From Treponema sp. (GTDB taxonomy: Bacteria > Spirochaetota > Spirochaetia > Treponematales > Treponemataceae), in contig JAFZKN010000021.1 of assembly GCA_017553635.1 (NCBI GenBank), forward strand, positions 186,001 to 250,000: a DNA stretch of 64,000 bases, read 5' to 3'. Position numbers and translations under genes: made by a program. Below the pieces are notes generated by a model. It was not told where the DNA came from. It saw nothing but the letters and a program-made list of their open reading frames with translations, and did not search any database. This document shows positions 7,969-16,459 of this stretch, in pieces (the first letter of the stretch is position 1; each line of letters opens with the position of its first letter).

Positions 7969-9501
7969 ATGAAAAAAATCTTCACTGTAATTTTATTTAC
8001 AGCACTTTGCTCGTTTGGATTTGCACAGAATAATTATTCTTCGCTTTATGAAGAGGCCAAGAAATATGAAAGTGAAGGACGCTTAATTTCTGCACTTGGA
8101 ACATATTTTGATGCAATTGAAGCAGAACCTTCGGCTAAAGCAGCGGATGCAATTAATTCACTTGAAAAAATTTCTTCTATAATTGAGACAGGTATTTATA
8201 AGCGTGGTGGGAATGTAAGTGATTCTGACATTTATCAGGCTTGGGTAGCATTATGTGCAGATTATCAGTTGTACTTTATTGAGCATAGTCCTTATGCCTT
8301 TGGTATCGGTCTGCCTGTAAAAAGTGATGTAGACAATGGCGCAAAAACTTGTTCTTACACTTTTACACTCAGAGCTTTTTATTCTGATAAATATAAATTT
8401 ATCAATAAAGTTCTTAAAACCGGTTACGACAAAATCAAGACTTCTGACTGGAAAGATGTCTGGAAGGATATCCTCAGTTATGAATGTTATACAGTTTCTT
8501 TTAAAATTGTAGATTCAGAAAATAAGAATATATTTTCAAGCGAAAACGCTTCTGTAAAACGTGGAAAAACTCGAAACGTTTTTGACTATAAATTTACAAA
8601 AGCAGATTCTAAAAAAATGCAGCTTATTGAGTCAGGTAATTTTTCAATTGTTCCTACAAAGGTTTTCTTAAAGACTACAGATTTTGGACAGGGCGAACTT
8701 GAATTAAAAAATGTTCGTTTTGGAAATTTCGTTTCTATTTATAAAAATGTAAATCCTTTAATTGCAGTAAAGGCACTTCCTTTTGTAAAACTTATAAAAG
8801 TTGAAGGCGGAAACTTTAATATGGGTAGCAAAGATTTTGACGAATCAGAAGAGCCTATTCATTCTGTAACGGTGGATTCTTTTGAAATGCTTGCAACAGA
8901 AGTTTCTGATGAATTTTATGCTACTGTAATGCAGGAAAAAGTTTATGGAAAATTTCCTAAGGCAGTAAGCTGGTTTGATGCTGTAAAATTCTGTAATGAA
9001 TTAAGCAGAATCTACGGATACATTCCATGCTATGATATTAAGCCAAGCCTGATTGAAGGTATTGATGATGTATTCCTTGTAAAAAATGCAAACGGTTTTA
9101 GACTTCCGACAGAGGCAGAATGGGAATATGCAGCCCGTGGCGGAAAAAATCAAAATCCATATCTTTTTTCCGGAAGCAGTAAAATTGCAGATGTTGCCTG
9201 GTATAAACCAAATTCGAGCAAGATGGAAGAAGTTGCAGGAAAAAAGCCAAACTCACTTGGCTTTTATGATATGAGCGGTAATGCTGCCGAATGGTGTTAT
9301 GACCTTTATCAAGCATATTCATCTGAAGCGCAGTCAAATCCAACTGGAGCTGATCCAGAAACTACAAGAGTTTTACGTTATGTAGTTCGCGGTGGAAGTT
9401 TCCGCGATGGTGAAGATGCATGTCGTGTTACTGCAAGAAAAGCAGAAACACCAGTGGCTCTGGAAGGATTTCGTATTGTTCGTCAGATTCCAAAAAAATA
9501 A
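7969..9501 (+). CDS. Secreted protein with a C-terminal formylglycine-generating-enzyme (SUMF1-type) domain
   Basis: The 510-residue product has a signal peptide (MKKIFTVILFTALCSFGFAQ). An N-terminal region of about 250 residues follows, including a short helical segment resembling a TPR (YEEAKKYESEGRLISALGTYFDAIEAEP) and a beta-rich middle. The C-terminal third is an FGE-sulfatase fold: VEGGNFNMGSKD, a TEVSDEF block, GFRLPTEAEWEYAARGG, DMSGNAAEWCYDLY and VVRGGSFRDGEDACRVTARK. In the family this fold either makes formylglycine or serves as a binding scaffold. The catalytic cysteine pair typical of true aerobic FGE is not evident, so a non-enzymatic envelope role is more likely. Single gene, ending at a bidirectional terminator. 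Confidence 0.85.
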   Translation: MKKIFTVILFTALCSFGFAQNNYSSLYEEAKKYESEGRLISALGTYFDAIEAEPSAKAADAINSLEKISSIIETGIYKRGGNVSDSDIYQAWVALCADYQLYFIEHSPYAFGIGLPVKSDVDNGAKTCSYTFTLRAFYSDKYKFINKVLKTGYDKIKTSDWKDVWKDILSYECYTVSFKIVDSENKNIFSSENASVKRGKTRNVFDYKFTKADSKKMQLIESGNFSIVPTKVFLKTTDFGQGELELKNVRFGNFVSIYKNVNPLIAVKALPFVKLIKVEGGNFNMGSKDFDESEEPIHSVTVDSFEMLATEVSDEFYATVMQEKVYGKFPKAVSWFDAVKFCNELSRIYGYIPCYDIKPSLIEGIDDVFLVKNANGFRLPTEAEWEYAARGGKNQNPYLFSGSSKIADVAWYKPNSSKMEEVAGKKPNSLGFYDMSGNAAEWCYDLYQAYSSEAQSNPTGADPETTRVLRYVVRGGSFRDGEDACRVTARKAETPVALEGFRIVRQIPKK

Positions 9502-9529
9502 AATGTAAACCGCTATAAAAATTGGACAA

Positions 9530-9564
9530 AAAAGCCAGACAGATTTTCTGCCTGGCTTTTTTTT
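9530..9564. terminator. Bidirectional terminator between convergent genes
   Basis: The stem AAAGCCAG...CTGGCTTT contains an inner CAG/CTG pair and has A-runs and T-runs on its two sides. It can stop transcription of both the FGE-domain gene and the convergent COG0523 gene. Confidence 0.85.
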
Positions 9565-10711
9565 AAGCGATTGCCTTTTCATCAAGACATTTTTCAAGTT
9601 CAGCCTTGATTTCATCCTGGTTATAACCTTTCCCGATAAATACAATCTGGTTTTCACGGTCACCGAATTGTTCATCCCAGTTTTCCTTTACATCAGGATT
9701 CTCTTCGAGAAAAGCTTTTTTCTGTTCATCTACAAGTGCATCGACCCAGTAAGATACCTCCATTACAGAAGAATTCCTTCCTGCCTGTTCAAAAAGCTGG
9801 ACGTCTGCGTCTGCATCAGAAAACCAGATGTATCCTTTAGCACGGATTAATTCCTTCGGATAACGGTTTTTTACAAAATCTGCAAAGCGTTCACGGTTAA
9901 AAGGTCGTTTTTCTTCAAATACAAAACTTGAGATTCCGTATTCGTCAACACAACCTGTGCTGTTATTATTTAAACTGTTTACTGCTTTTTGAATTGCAGA
10001 AGATGAATCAATCTGATCAAAGTTAAAGGGTTCTTTTGTCGTTATTTTTGAAAGTTCAATACTGCCGTTTATACTGTGATAAATTGGTGCTTTAGGTTGA
10101 AAGTTTCGCACAATTGATTTAACTTCTTTAAGCTCAGATTCGTTAAGAAGGTCGCATTTGTTTAACACTATAAAATTACAGAACTCTATCTGATCAACAA
10201 TTAAAGTTGATATTTCTTCATCGGTAAGATTGTTCTGGTCAAGCTTTTCTTTGTCTTCCTGTCTTTTCTTTAAGTCACAAAGAAATTCGCGGTAGATTCT
10301 ATCTGCATCTACAACAGTTACAATAGAAGTAAGGTAAACATTTGTGTCAGGATTGTCTTCTTCGTAAGCAAGAAAACTTGCAGCAACAGCCCCCGGATCA
10401 CTTATTCCTGAGGCCTCTACAAAAACAACTTCAACACTGTCGATTGCAGAAATTTTTTCTATCTGTTGAATAAATTCATCACGAAGGGTGCAGCATATGC
10501 ATCCATTCTGGAGTTCAAACATCGGGCATTCTGCAACGTTTGCTCCTTCTTTTTTAAGGATTTCGGCATCAACATTAATGCTTCCCATGTCGTTTACGAT
10601 TAAAGCAACACGTCTAGTTTCCTGACGCAGAAGGTTATTTAAAAGAGTTGTCTTTCCCGAGCCGAGATAGCCTGTAATGAGTACGACAGGCTTTTTATTT
10701 TTTGTGTTCAT
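9563..10711 (-). CDS. COG0523/CobW-family GTPase, putative zinc metallochaperone
   Basis: The 382-residue product has a Walker A motif GYLGSGKTT at residues 14-22, the metal-binding CICC at 71-74 (typical CxCC of COG0523), a DADR/switch region, and the NKCDL base-recognition motif. The C-terminal CobW_C domain covers about residues 265-350 (GYIWFSDAD). Family members load zinc or other metals onto client enzymes in a GTP-dependent way; one of them, ZagA/ZNG1, supplies zinc under starvation. AAGGAAG precedes the ATG. It is the second gene behind a His/Cys-rich mini membrane protein and a Zur-like operator, which argues for zinc rather than cobalt or nitrile-hydratase maturation. Confidence 0.88.
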   Translation of the reverse strand: MNTKNKKPVVLITGYLGSGKTTLLNNLLRQETRRVALIVNDMGSINVDAEILKKEGANVAECPMFELQNGCICCTLRDEFIQQIEKISAIDSVEVVFVEASGISDPGAVAASFLAYEEDNPDTNVYLTSIVTVVDADRIYREFLCDLKKRQEDKEKLDQNNLTDEEISTLIVDQIEFCNFIVLNKCDLLNESELKEVKSIVRNFQPKAPIYHSINGSIELSKITTKEPFNFDQIDSSSAIQKAVNSLNNNSTGCVDEYGISSFVFEEKRPFNRERFADFVKNRYPKELIRAKGYIWFSDADADVQLFEQAGRNSSVMEVSYWVDALVDEQKKAFLEENPDVKENWDEQFGDRENQIVFIGKGYNQDEIKAELEKCLDEKAIA

Positions 10712-10754
10712 TTTATCTTCCTTTTATTTTTTTCAGCTGAATTTATAAAAGGAA

Positions 10755-11033
10755 CTAAATTGAAATTTTAACTTTCTGTGATACAAGTGTAAAATGAAGG
10801 AATAAAATAGAGGAGAGAATAAATTCAACTATATAAAAAACTTTTGTGATGCTTACTGAAAATGTTTGTACTGGATTTATTTTTTTTGAGGAATGAATAA
10901 TTTCAAGGACAATACAGACAGGACAGTTGTCTTCATGACAGTGGTTTTCGTGTCCTGCATGGCTTATTTCAAAGGCGATTGCTGATAAAATTGAAAGAAT
11001 AGTAAAAAAGAAAATGACTTTGAGTTTATTCAT
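10755..11033 (-). CDS. Small His/Cys-rich membrane protein, probably zinc-related
   Basis: The 92-residue product has a hydrophobic N-terminal segment (about 5-22), then a compact metal-ligand-rich stretch HAGHENHCHEDNCPVC at about 26-41, and a second membrane segment at about 62-85. The dense His/Cys/Asp/Glu cluster on the outer face would suit binding of a transition metal. I do not know an established name; short proteins with an H(D/E)xxCPxC motif occur near zinc-uptake genes in Firmicutes. It leads the operon that ends with the COG0523 GTPase and is preceded by a Zur-like palindrome. Confidence 0.65.
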   Translation of the reverse strand: MNKLKVIFFFTILSILSAIAFEISHAGHENHCHEDNCPVCIVLEIIHSSKKINPVQTFSVSITKVFYIVEFILSSILFLHFTLVSQKVKISI

Positions 11034-11076
11034 TTTAACTAAAAGTACATAAAAGACTGAGAAAAGTCAATTGAAA

Positions 11077-11093
11077 TTGCAAATAATTTGCAA
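11077..11093 (-). promoter_or_regulatory. Zur/Fur-family-like operator, perfect 8-1-8 inverted repeat
   Basis: TTGCAAAT-A-ATTTGCAA is a perfect palindrome with a one-base centre, the geometry of Fur-superfamily boxes. It lies 44-60 bases upstream of the His/Cys-rich protein, just ahead of TTGACT (minus strand), a plausible -35. Zinc control is inferred from the neighbouring genes; Fur or PerR type control is also possible. Confidence 0.55.
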
Positions 11094-11184
11094 ATTTTTA
11101 AGCATTTACAATTTTTACTGCTATGGATATGAGAAAACGGCTGCTTCTTCCAGAGGAAGAAAAATCATGACTGCAATAAAACTA

Positions 11185-11213
11185 TTCACTTATTTAGTAT
11201 TTTGATTTATAAT
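11185..11213 (+). promoter_or_regulatory. Candidate leaderless promoter of ruvA
   Basis: TTCACT (11185-11190), 17-base spacer, TATAAT (11208-11213), then six bases to the ATG at 11220. No ribosome site. Confidence 0.6.
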
Positions 11214-11219
11214 TAGTTT

Positions 11220-11837
11220 ATGTTCAATTCAATTACAGGAATAATAACGGGAAAGTTTCCGAAACAGGTTTTTATAGATACTAACGGCGTGGAATGGGAT
11301 TTATGCGTTCCCGATTCTAATCTTGACATGCTTGGGCCAGCTGGAACAGAAGCAAAGATTTATACATGGCTTCAGCATACAGACCAGATTATGACGCTTT
11401 TTGGTTTTGCAAGCCGTGATGAGCGTGACGTTTTTCTTGATCTTTTAAAAGTTGACGGACTTGGTCCTAAGGGAGCTGTAAAGATTATGAGCTCTGTGTC
11501 GTCCACGCGCCTTATGGATATTTTAGAGCGCGGCGATTTAGAAATGCTCGAAAAAATTCCTGGGGTTGGTAAAAAAACTGCCGGTAAAATGATTTTAACG
11601 TTAAAGGGAAAGCTCCGTTTAAGCGAAGGTGCAGCATCTTCTGCCGCAACTGGCGCTGCATCTCCTTACAGCGATGTCGTTACATCTCTTGCAGGAATGG
11701 GCTACGATAAAAAAATGGTTGAACAGAAGCTTGCCCAGCTTGTCGAAGTTCTTACAAACGACAGTGACTTTGCAGGAAAAAGCCAGAAAGAAAGGGAAGA
11801 CATTCTCTTTCGCCGTGCCATTGTTGAACTGGCGTAA
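11220..11837 (+). CDS. ruvA: Holliday junction branch-migration protein RuvA
   Basis: The 205-residue product has an N-terminal OB fold (MFNSITGIITGKFPKQVFIDTNGVEWDLCVP), tandem helix-hairpin-helix motifs (LKVDGLGPKGAVKIMS, LEKIPGVGKKTAGKMI), and a C-terminal domain III that contacts RuvB. It binds four-way junctions as a tetramer and positions the RuvB motor. ruvA is not adjacent to ruvB or ruvC; it is separated from ruvB by the convergent DUF1232 gene. It appears to be transcribed from its own leaderless promoter. Confidence 0.95.
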   Translation: MFNSITGIITGKFPKQVFIDTNGVEWDLCVPDSNLDMLGPAGTEAKIYTWLQHTDQIMTLFGFASRDERDVFLDLLKVDGLGPKGAVKIMSSVSSTRLMDILERGDLEMLEKIPGVGKKTAGKMILTLKGKLRLSEGAASSAATGAASPYSDVVTSLAGMGYDKKMVEQKLAQLVEVLTNDSDFAGKSQKEREDILFRRAIVELA

Positions 11838-11854
11838 AAAGGCGCACGTATTCT

Positions 11855-11902
11855 GCGTAATCTCTGAGCGCAGATTTTACGTAATCACTGCTCACGGATT
11901 TT
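11855..11902. repeat. Two diverged 24-base direct repeats after ruvA
   Basis: Two adjacent 24-base units (11855-11878 and 11879-11902) share 18 of 24 positions, with the common core CGTAATC and ending in GATTTT. They fill the gap between the convergent ruvA and DUF1232 genes, and a weak third copy may follow. No clear terminator is seen here. Confidence 0.4.
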
Positions 11903-11927
11903 GCGGACTTTATCTGTGCCGGAAAAA

Positions 11928-12788
11928 TCAATATCTCATCAAAAGAAATTTAGTTGTCCATATTAAAGCTGAATAAAGTGCAAAAATTACAATAAATAAA
12001 ATAACGCGCTTTTTATAGTTTTCTTCGAAGGTTTTTATAATCTGTGGAAGGTCAGGAATAACTGCAGCTTCGGGAATAAAGTTTTTAACGACATCCAGCC
12101 CGTAAAAAACTTTTCGTATTTCAGGATATTCTTCTTTTACAAAGGCTGCGACGCCCTTTGAAATGCTTTTGTTTTTCAAAACCTTAGTTACAATTTGATA
12201 AGTCATTTTTCCGTATTCTTTAATGTATAATCCGATTCGTACCGCAGAATAACAGAAGACTGCAGAGAAAATTACGCATGCTGTAATTTTTGAAGGTACT
12301 GTCCCAAACGGCTTAAAAATTAAAATTGCACAGCCAGAGGCATTTGCAAGAAAAGTCCATACTGTGTTTATAACCGTAGTCTTTAATAGTTCTGAAAGAT
12401 GCATGTCGATTTTTTCGTAACATGCTGAATATATTTTCTGTTCAATTTTTTTAGAAATTTTCGGAATGGCATATCTGGAAACTTCACGGAATACTAAAAG
12501 AATTACAGAAACATCATCAACAAGTCCAAGACCCGGTAGCGCATCCGGAACCATATCAAGCGGCAGGATAAGATAGAGAAGAGCACCTGCAATCGTAATC
12601 TTTAACCTTAGCGGAACATCATTTGACTTTAGCTTTTCCCAGAGGTAAACGACCTTGTCCCAGATTTTTTTTACAGGACCGCGCTTCATTTTGGGAAGCT
12701 TCCGGTCTATTTGTGAAACGTCCGATTCTGTTGCGGTCTGTCCGAGAGATTCTGCTTTTTCTAAGGCTGCATTTGAGTTGAATTTCAT
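11928..12788 (-). CDS. DUF1232 (YkvA-type) membrane protein
   Basis: The 286-residue product contains the DUF1232 signature at about residues 58-105: VPLRLKITIAGALLYLILP followed by LDMVPDALPGLGLVDDVSVILL. Additional hydrophobic segments lie at about 145-175 and near the C-terminus (VILFIVIFALYSALIW). The N-terminal 40 residues are charged and cytoplasmic. YkvA-type proteins have no assigned biochemical role. The gene stands alone, convergent with ruvA and divergent from ruvB. The start has no obvious Shine-Dalgarno sequence. Confidence 0.75.
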   Translation of the reverse strand: MKFNSNAALEKAESLGQTATESDVSQIDRKLPKMKRGPVKKIWDKVVYLWEKLKSNDVPLRLKITIAGALLYLILPLDMVPDALPGLGLVDDVSVILLVFREVSRYAIPKISKKIEQKIYSACYEKIDMHLSELLKTTVINTVWTFLANASGCAILIFKPFGTVPSKITACVIFSAVFCYSAVRIGLYIKEYGKMTYQIVTKVLKNKSISKGVAAFVKEEYPEIRKVFYGLDVVKNFIPEAAVIPDLPQIIKTFEENYKKRVILFIVIFALYSALIWTTKFLLMRY

Positions 12789-12872
12789 ACTAATGCCTGT
12801 AAATAGATTTTATAGTGAATGAGTTAATTCTTCAACTGTGCAAATTTGCTACTGTAATTCAATCTAAAAATG

Positions 12873-12881
12873 TGATATAAT
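12873..12881 (+). promoter_or_regulatory. Extended -10 promoter of ruvB, candidate leaderless
   Basis: TGA-TATAAT (TATAAT at 12876-12881) is followed by six bases and the ATG at 12888. No ribosome site and no clear -35, as expected for extended -10 promoters. Confidence 0.6.
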
Positions 12882-12887
12882 AAAAGA

Positions 12888-13949
12888 ATGAGTAAAAGCA
12901 AGGAAGATTTAAACGAAGACTTTTCTGCTATAGTTCGTGCAGATTTAAAAGACAGATTTGATGAGCAGGACAATAAACTTCGTCCGGTAAAACTTGCAGA
13001 TTTTCTGGGACAGGAAACTGTAAAAGCAAACCTGTCGACTTTTATCGAAGCTGCAAAACAGAGGGAAGAGCCTTTAGACCATCTTCTTTTAATCGGGCCT
13101 CCGGGGCTCGGAAAAACAACGCTTGCTCAGATTACGGCTCACGAGCTTGGAGTAGATTTTAAAGTAACTTCGGCTCCGGCTCTTGATAAACCAAAGGACT
13201 TAGCCGGAATCCTTTCTACGATTACACCGCGCACTGTATTTTTTATAGACGAAATTCACCGTTTAAAACCTGCAATCGAAGAAATGCTTTACATTGCAAT
13301 GGAAGATTTTGAACTCGACTGGATTATAGGCCAGGGAGCTGCAGCAAGAACTGTCCGCATTCCGATTCCTCCATTTACACTCGTTGGAGCAACTACAAAA
13401 GCCGGCAGCGTAAGTTCGCCGTTAAGGTCGCGCTTTGGATTTATTCCGCGGTTTGAATTTTATACACAGACTGAACTTGCTTCGATTATAAACAGGTCGG
13501 CTTCGATTCTCGAAATTGCAATTGACGAAGAAGCATCGATGGCGCTTGCAAAGTGCTGCCGTGGAACTCCGCGTGTTGCAAACAGGGTTTTACGCAGAAT
13601 GCGTGACTTTGCCCAGGTTGCAGGGCTTAAAAAAATTACAGAAGACATAGTTAAAGAAGGCCTCTGCCGTCTTGAAATAGACCAGATCGGATTGGAAAAA
13701 TACGACAGGGAAATCCTGCGTTCGATAATCGAAAACTTTGGAGGAGGCCCTGTGGGCGCAGAAACTCTTGCAATAAGCATCGGCGAAAGCATGGACACTC
13801 TCGAAGATTATTATGAACCATATCTCATCCAAAGCGGGCTTTTACAGAGAACCCCTAAGGGAAGAATCGTAACAGAAAAAGCGTACACACATTTAGGATT
13901 AAATCCTCATGCCCCGTCTTCTAAAGGCGGCCAGGGAAGTCTGTTTTAA
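12888..13949 (+). CDS. ruvB: Holliday junction branch-migration ATPase RuvB
   Basis: The 353-residue AAA+ motor has Walker A GPPGLGKTTLA, Walker B FIDEIHR, sensor 1 LVGATTKAGSVSSPLRSRFGF (arginine finger region), and the C-terminal winged helix (YEPYLIQSGLLQRTPKGRIVT). It drives branch migration with RuvA and hands junctions to RuvC. The first 25 residues (to KLADFLGQ) are longer and more acidic than usual. It ends at a good hairpin terminator. Confidence 0.97.
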   Translation: MSKSKEDLNEDFSAIVRADLKDRFDEQDNKLRPVKLADFLGQETVKANLSTFIEAAKQREEPLDHLLLIGPPGLGKTTLAQITAHELGVDFKVTSAPALDKPKDLAGILSTITPRTVFFIDEIHRLKPAIEEMLYIAMEDFELDWIIGQGAAARTVRIPIPPFTLVGATTKAGSVSSPLRSRFGFIPRFEFYTQTELASIINRSASILEIAIDEEASMALAKCCRGTPRVANRVLRRMRDFAQVAGLKKITEDIVKEGLCRLEIDQIGLEKYDREILRSIIENFGGGPVGAETLAISIGESMDTLEDYYEPYLIQSGLLQRTPKGRIVTEKAYTHLGLNPHAPSSKGGQGSLF

Positions 13950-13969
13950 AAGAAAAATCACACGGATTG

Positions 13970-13998
13970 GAAACGTCTAACGACGTTTCTTTTTTTTA
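13970..13998 (+). terminator. Terminator after ruvB
   Basis: Perfect 8-pair stem GAAACGTC/GACGTTTC with a TAAC loop (13970-13989), then nine consecutive T. Confidence 0.9.
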
Positions 13999-14055
13999 AT
14001 TGATTCAGCCTGATTTAATTAATTCACAGGCTCTATAGTTAAGACTTTAGATTTA

Positions 14056-14064
14056 TGATAATAT
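14056..14064 (+). promoter_or_regulatory. Extended -10 promoter of queA, candidate leaderless
   Basis: TGA-TAATAT (TAATAT at 14059-14064) ends seven bases before the ATG at 14072. No Shine-Dalgarno sequence is present. Confidence 0.5.
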
Positions 14065-14071
14065 ATCCTCT

Positions 14072-15145
14072 ATGCTGACTTCTGATTTTAATTTTGATTT
14101 ACCCGAAGAACTTATTGCCCAGCATCCAAGCGGGGTGCGCGGGCAGGATAAACTCATGCTTTTAAACCGCTTGACAGGTGAGGTTGAACACCACATGATG
14201 GACGATTTACCGGACCTTATCGAGCCTGGTACACTCATGATTTTTAATAACAGCCGTGTACGCCGTGCACGTGTTTACGGTATTAAAGAAACTACCGGGC
14301 GCGAAACAGAGTTTATGTTCTTAAATACAATTGATAAAGAATGCTGCATCTGGAATACAATGGTAAAATCTGCAAAAAAGCAGAAGCCTGGAATGCATTA
14401 TAAATTTCCGGATGGAACTGTAGCCCAGATTATTGAACACGAGGGTAATGCGGGAACTGAATTCCGTGCTTTAAAATTTGATTTTGCGATTGACGAAGAC
14501 TGGTTTGAGAGAAACGGGCACATTCCGCTTCCGCCTTATATTAAGCGTGGAGATACTGAAGAAGATTCTGAACGCTATCAGAATGTTTATGCAACTGATA
14601 CAGGAAGCGCAGCCTGTCCTACAGCCGGGCTTCATTTTACAAAGGAGATGCTCAAAAAGCTTGATGAAAAGGGGATTGAACGCCGCTTTGTTACACTTCA
14701 TGTAGGGCTTGGAACTTTTTTACCTGTTCGAGAAGAAAATATTGAAAATCATAAAATGCATGAAGAATGGTACACAATTCCAAAGGAAACTGCAGATGCA
14801 ATCAATAAGGCAAAAAAAGAAGGTCGTCCTGTTTTAGCAGTTGGAACTACGAGCGTAAGAACCCTTGAAAGTGCAGGACAGAAAATAATTACAGAAGGCG
14901 GCATTATAGGTGCAGACGGTGAGTGGGTAAGAGCCGGAACTTCATCTACCAGTATTTTTATGTACCCGGGATATAAATTTAATGTAGTAGATAAAATGTT
15001 TACAAACTTTCATACGCCCGAAAGCACGCTTATCATGCTTGTTTCTGCTTTTGCAGGCCGCGAAAACATTTTAAACGCCTACAAAACTGCCGTCGACAAC
15101 AGATACAGATTCTTCAGTTACGGTGACTGTATGTACATCCGTTAG
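14072..15145 (+). CDS. queA: S-adenosylmethionine:tRNA ribosyltransferase-isomerase QueA
   Basis: The 357-residue enzyme transfers and isomerises the ribosyl group of SAM onto preQ1 in tRNA, forming epoxyqueuosine. Motifs seen: FDLPEELIAQHP, RDxLM-type block (here GQDKLMLLNR), FNNSRVRRARVYG, the YQNVYA segment followed by AACPTAGLHFT, HVGLGTFLPV, AVGTTSVRTLES, and the C-terminal FHTPESTLIMLVSAFAG. tgt, the other marker of the queuosine pathway, lies at 60.3 kb in the same window. Single gene followed by a convergent neighbour. Confidence 0.96.
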   Translation: MLTSDFNFDLPEELIAQHPSGVRGQDKLMLLNRLTGEVEHHMMDDLPDLIEPGTLMIFNNSRVRRARVYGIKETTGRETEFMFLNTIDKECCIWNTMVKSAKKQKPGMHYKFPDGTVAQIIEHEGNAGTEFRALKFDFAIDEDWFERNGHIPLPPYIKRGDTEEDSERYQNVYATDTGSAACPTAGLHFTKEMLKKLDEKGIERRFVTLHVGLGTFLPVREENIENHKMHEEWYTIPKETADAINKAKKEGRPVLAVGTTSVRTLESAGQKIITEGGIIGADGEWVRAGTSSTSIFMYPGYKFNVVDKMFTNFHTPESTLIMLVSAFAGRENILNAYKTAVDNRYRFFSYGDCMYIR

Positions 15146-15174
15146 GTTTTCGCCGGGAGCATACGATTTATGTG

Positions 15175-15981
15175 TTATGTCAATTCATGCAGCGAGTAAG
15201 CAATAAGATTTAAGAACTGCTGCTTTAGCATTGAATTATAAATTTTGTCTTTTCCACATTCTTCAAATTCTTTTTTCGCGATAGAAAGAAAATCTTCAAT
15301 AATTGATTTATTGAGAGGAAGTCTTGTTCCAAGATATTTTGTTTCGAGTGTCTGACTTTGGAAAATAAAAGGTCCTGAAAAACAGAGCCGTAGATTTACA
15401 AGAACATTTTTTTCTGTATCAGCAAGAAAGCAGAATGACGCAGAGTTTGGTGAAAGCTTAAACGATGGTCCTAATCTTCTGAAAATCGCAACATTCCAGT
15501 CTTCTGTCGGAACGCGGATTCCGGTAAGTACAGATTCTGGCGGTGTTTCTGCAAGTTTCGAAAGAGGAATAATTTCAAAACTTTTCTGAGTTTTAAACTT
15601 AAGTGTTGTATTTAAAGCGATGAGCGGTGCAACAAGAGAAAGATGTGAATCTTTTGCCATGATGTTTCCGCCAAGAGTTGCCATGTTTCTTATAGCATGA
15701 TTAGAAACAGATTGAACTGCTTCATACAGAACTGTTGGAAGATAATTCGGGCCTACATGAAGTATGTTATTTAAAGTAACACCTGGTCCAAAATCAATAT
15801 AACGTTCATGCTTATTCATAAAGTTAAGTTCGGAGACATTTCGAATTGTAAGACTTTTTTCGGGAAGTTCACCGATATAGGTTGCACCACCGATAATCTG
15901 AAGATTATTTACGGTCTTAATTTGATAGAGAACATCATTGATGTTTTTTGCTTCAAAAATCATGTGTGTATCATTTGCCAT
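15175..15981 (-). CDS. Molybdenum hydroxylase-like FAD-binding subunit
   Basis: The 268-residue product resembles the CoxM/XdhB FAD subunit of xanthine dehydrogenase-type enzymes. The two FAD-contact regions are recognisable: IIGGATYIG near residue 30 and IRNMATLGGNIMAKDSHLSLVAPLIAL at about residues 92-118. The C-terminal domain matches the CO-dehydrogenase flavoprotein tail. It is the last of three overlapping genes (MoCo-domain, 2Fe-2S, FAD subunit), overlapping the 2Fe-2S gene by 11 bases. The other two subunits have lost key motifs, so whether the complex hydroxylates anything is doubtful. Confidence 0.85.
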   Translation of the reverse strand: MANDTHMIFEAKNINDVLYQIKTVNNLQIIGGATYIGELPEKSLTIRNVSELNFMNKHERYIDFGPGVTLNNILHVGPNYLPTVLYEAVQSVSNHAIRNMATLGGNIMAKDSHLSLVAPLIALNTTLKFKTQKSFEIIPLSKLAETPPESVLTGIRVPTEDWNVAIFRRLGPSFKLSPNSASFCFLADTEKNVLVNLRLCFSGPFIFQSQTLETKYLGTRLPLNKSIIEDFLSIAKKEFEECGKDKIYNSMLKQQFLNLIAYSLHELT

Positions 15982-16459
15982 TTTTTCTTAACTTTTCCCT
16001 GTCAAAGTGAATTGCATATGCATAAAGAATTCCGTTTATAAATGTATCTTTTTCTACACAGCAATCGTTTAATCTGTCTGTTATCTGTGCTATTTTTTCG
16101 CGTGTAGGCTGAACTATAGTAGTAAGAACTTCATATGCGGCAAAAATCTTTCCGGCATTGCAGTAACCGCAGAGTGTAATTCCTGCCCGGTCAAAGCCTT
16201 TCATTATATTCGAGTAAATTTCAGATTTTGAAAAATGTTCAAGAGTAGTAATTGAACAGTCTTTTATAATTCCAACAGGAATTCTGCAGCTAGCAACGGC
16301 TTTTCCATCTATGAGGACCTGACACGAGCCGCAGCTTGCCATATTGCAGCCGTGTTTTACGGAAACAAATCCGAGTCGGCGGAGCACGTGAACTAAATTC
16401 TCTGACGGGTCAGCTTCTAAGACTGTGTGTACATCATTTAGAATTACCGGAATTTTCAT
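15971..16459 (-). CDS. Molybdenum hydroxylase-like 2Fe-2S subunit with a degenerate second cluster site
   Basis: The 162-residue product resembles the CoxS/XdhC iron-sulfur subunit. The plant-type N-terminal cluster is intact, with C38, C43, C46 and C58. The C-terminal helical domain should have CGxC ... CxC. C97 and C100 are present (LCGYCNAG), but the second pair is CC (133-134) in LNDCCVEKD rather than LxGNxCRCTGY, and the glutamine usually before the first cysteine is absent. It overlaps both neighbours (25 bases with the large subunit, 11 with the FAD subunit), so translation is coupled. Confidence 0.85.
   Translation of the reverse strand: MKIPVILNDVHTVLEADPSENLVHVLRRLGFVSVKHGCNMASCGSCQVLIDGKAVASCRIPVGIIKDCSITTLEHFSKSEIYSNIMKGFDRAGITLCGYCNAGKIFAAYEVLTTIVQPTREKIAQITDRLNDCCVEKDTFINGILYAYAIHFDREKLRKNGK

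Noticed and set aside
11123..11170. A 15-codon open frame before ruvA, possible leader peptide.
   Set aside because: No ribosome site, not adjacent to an attenuator, and upstream of the ruvA promoter.
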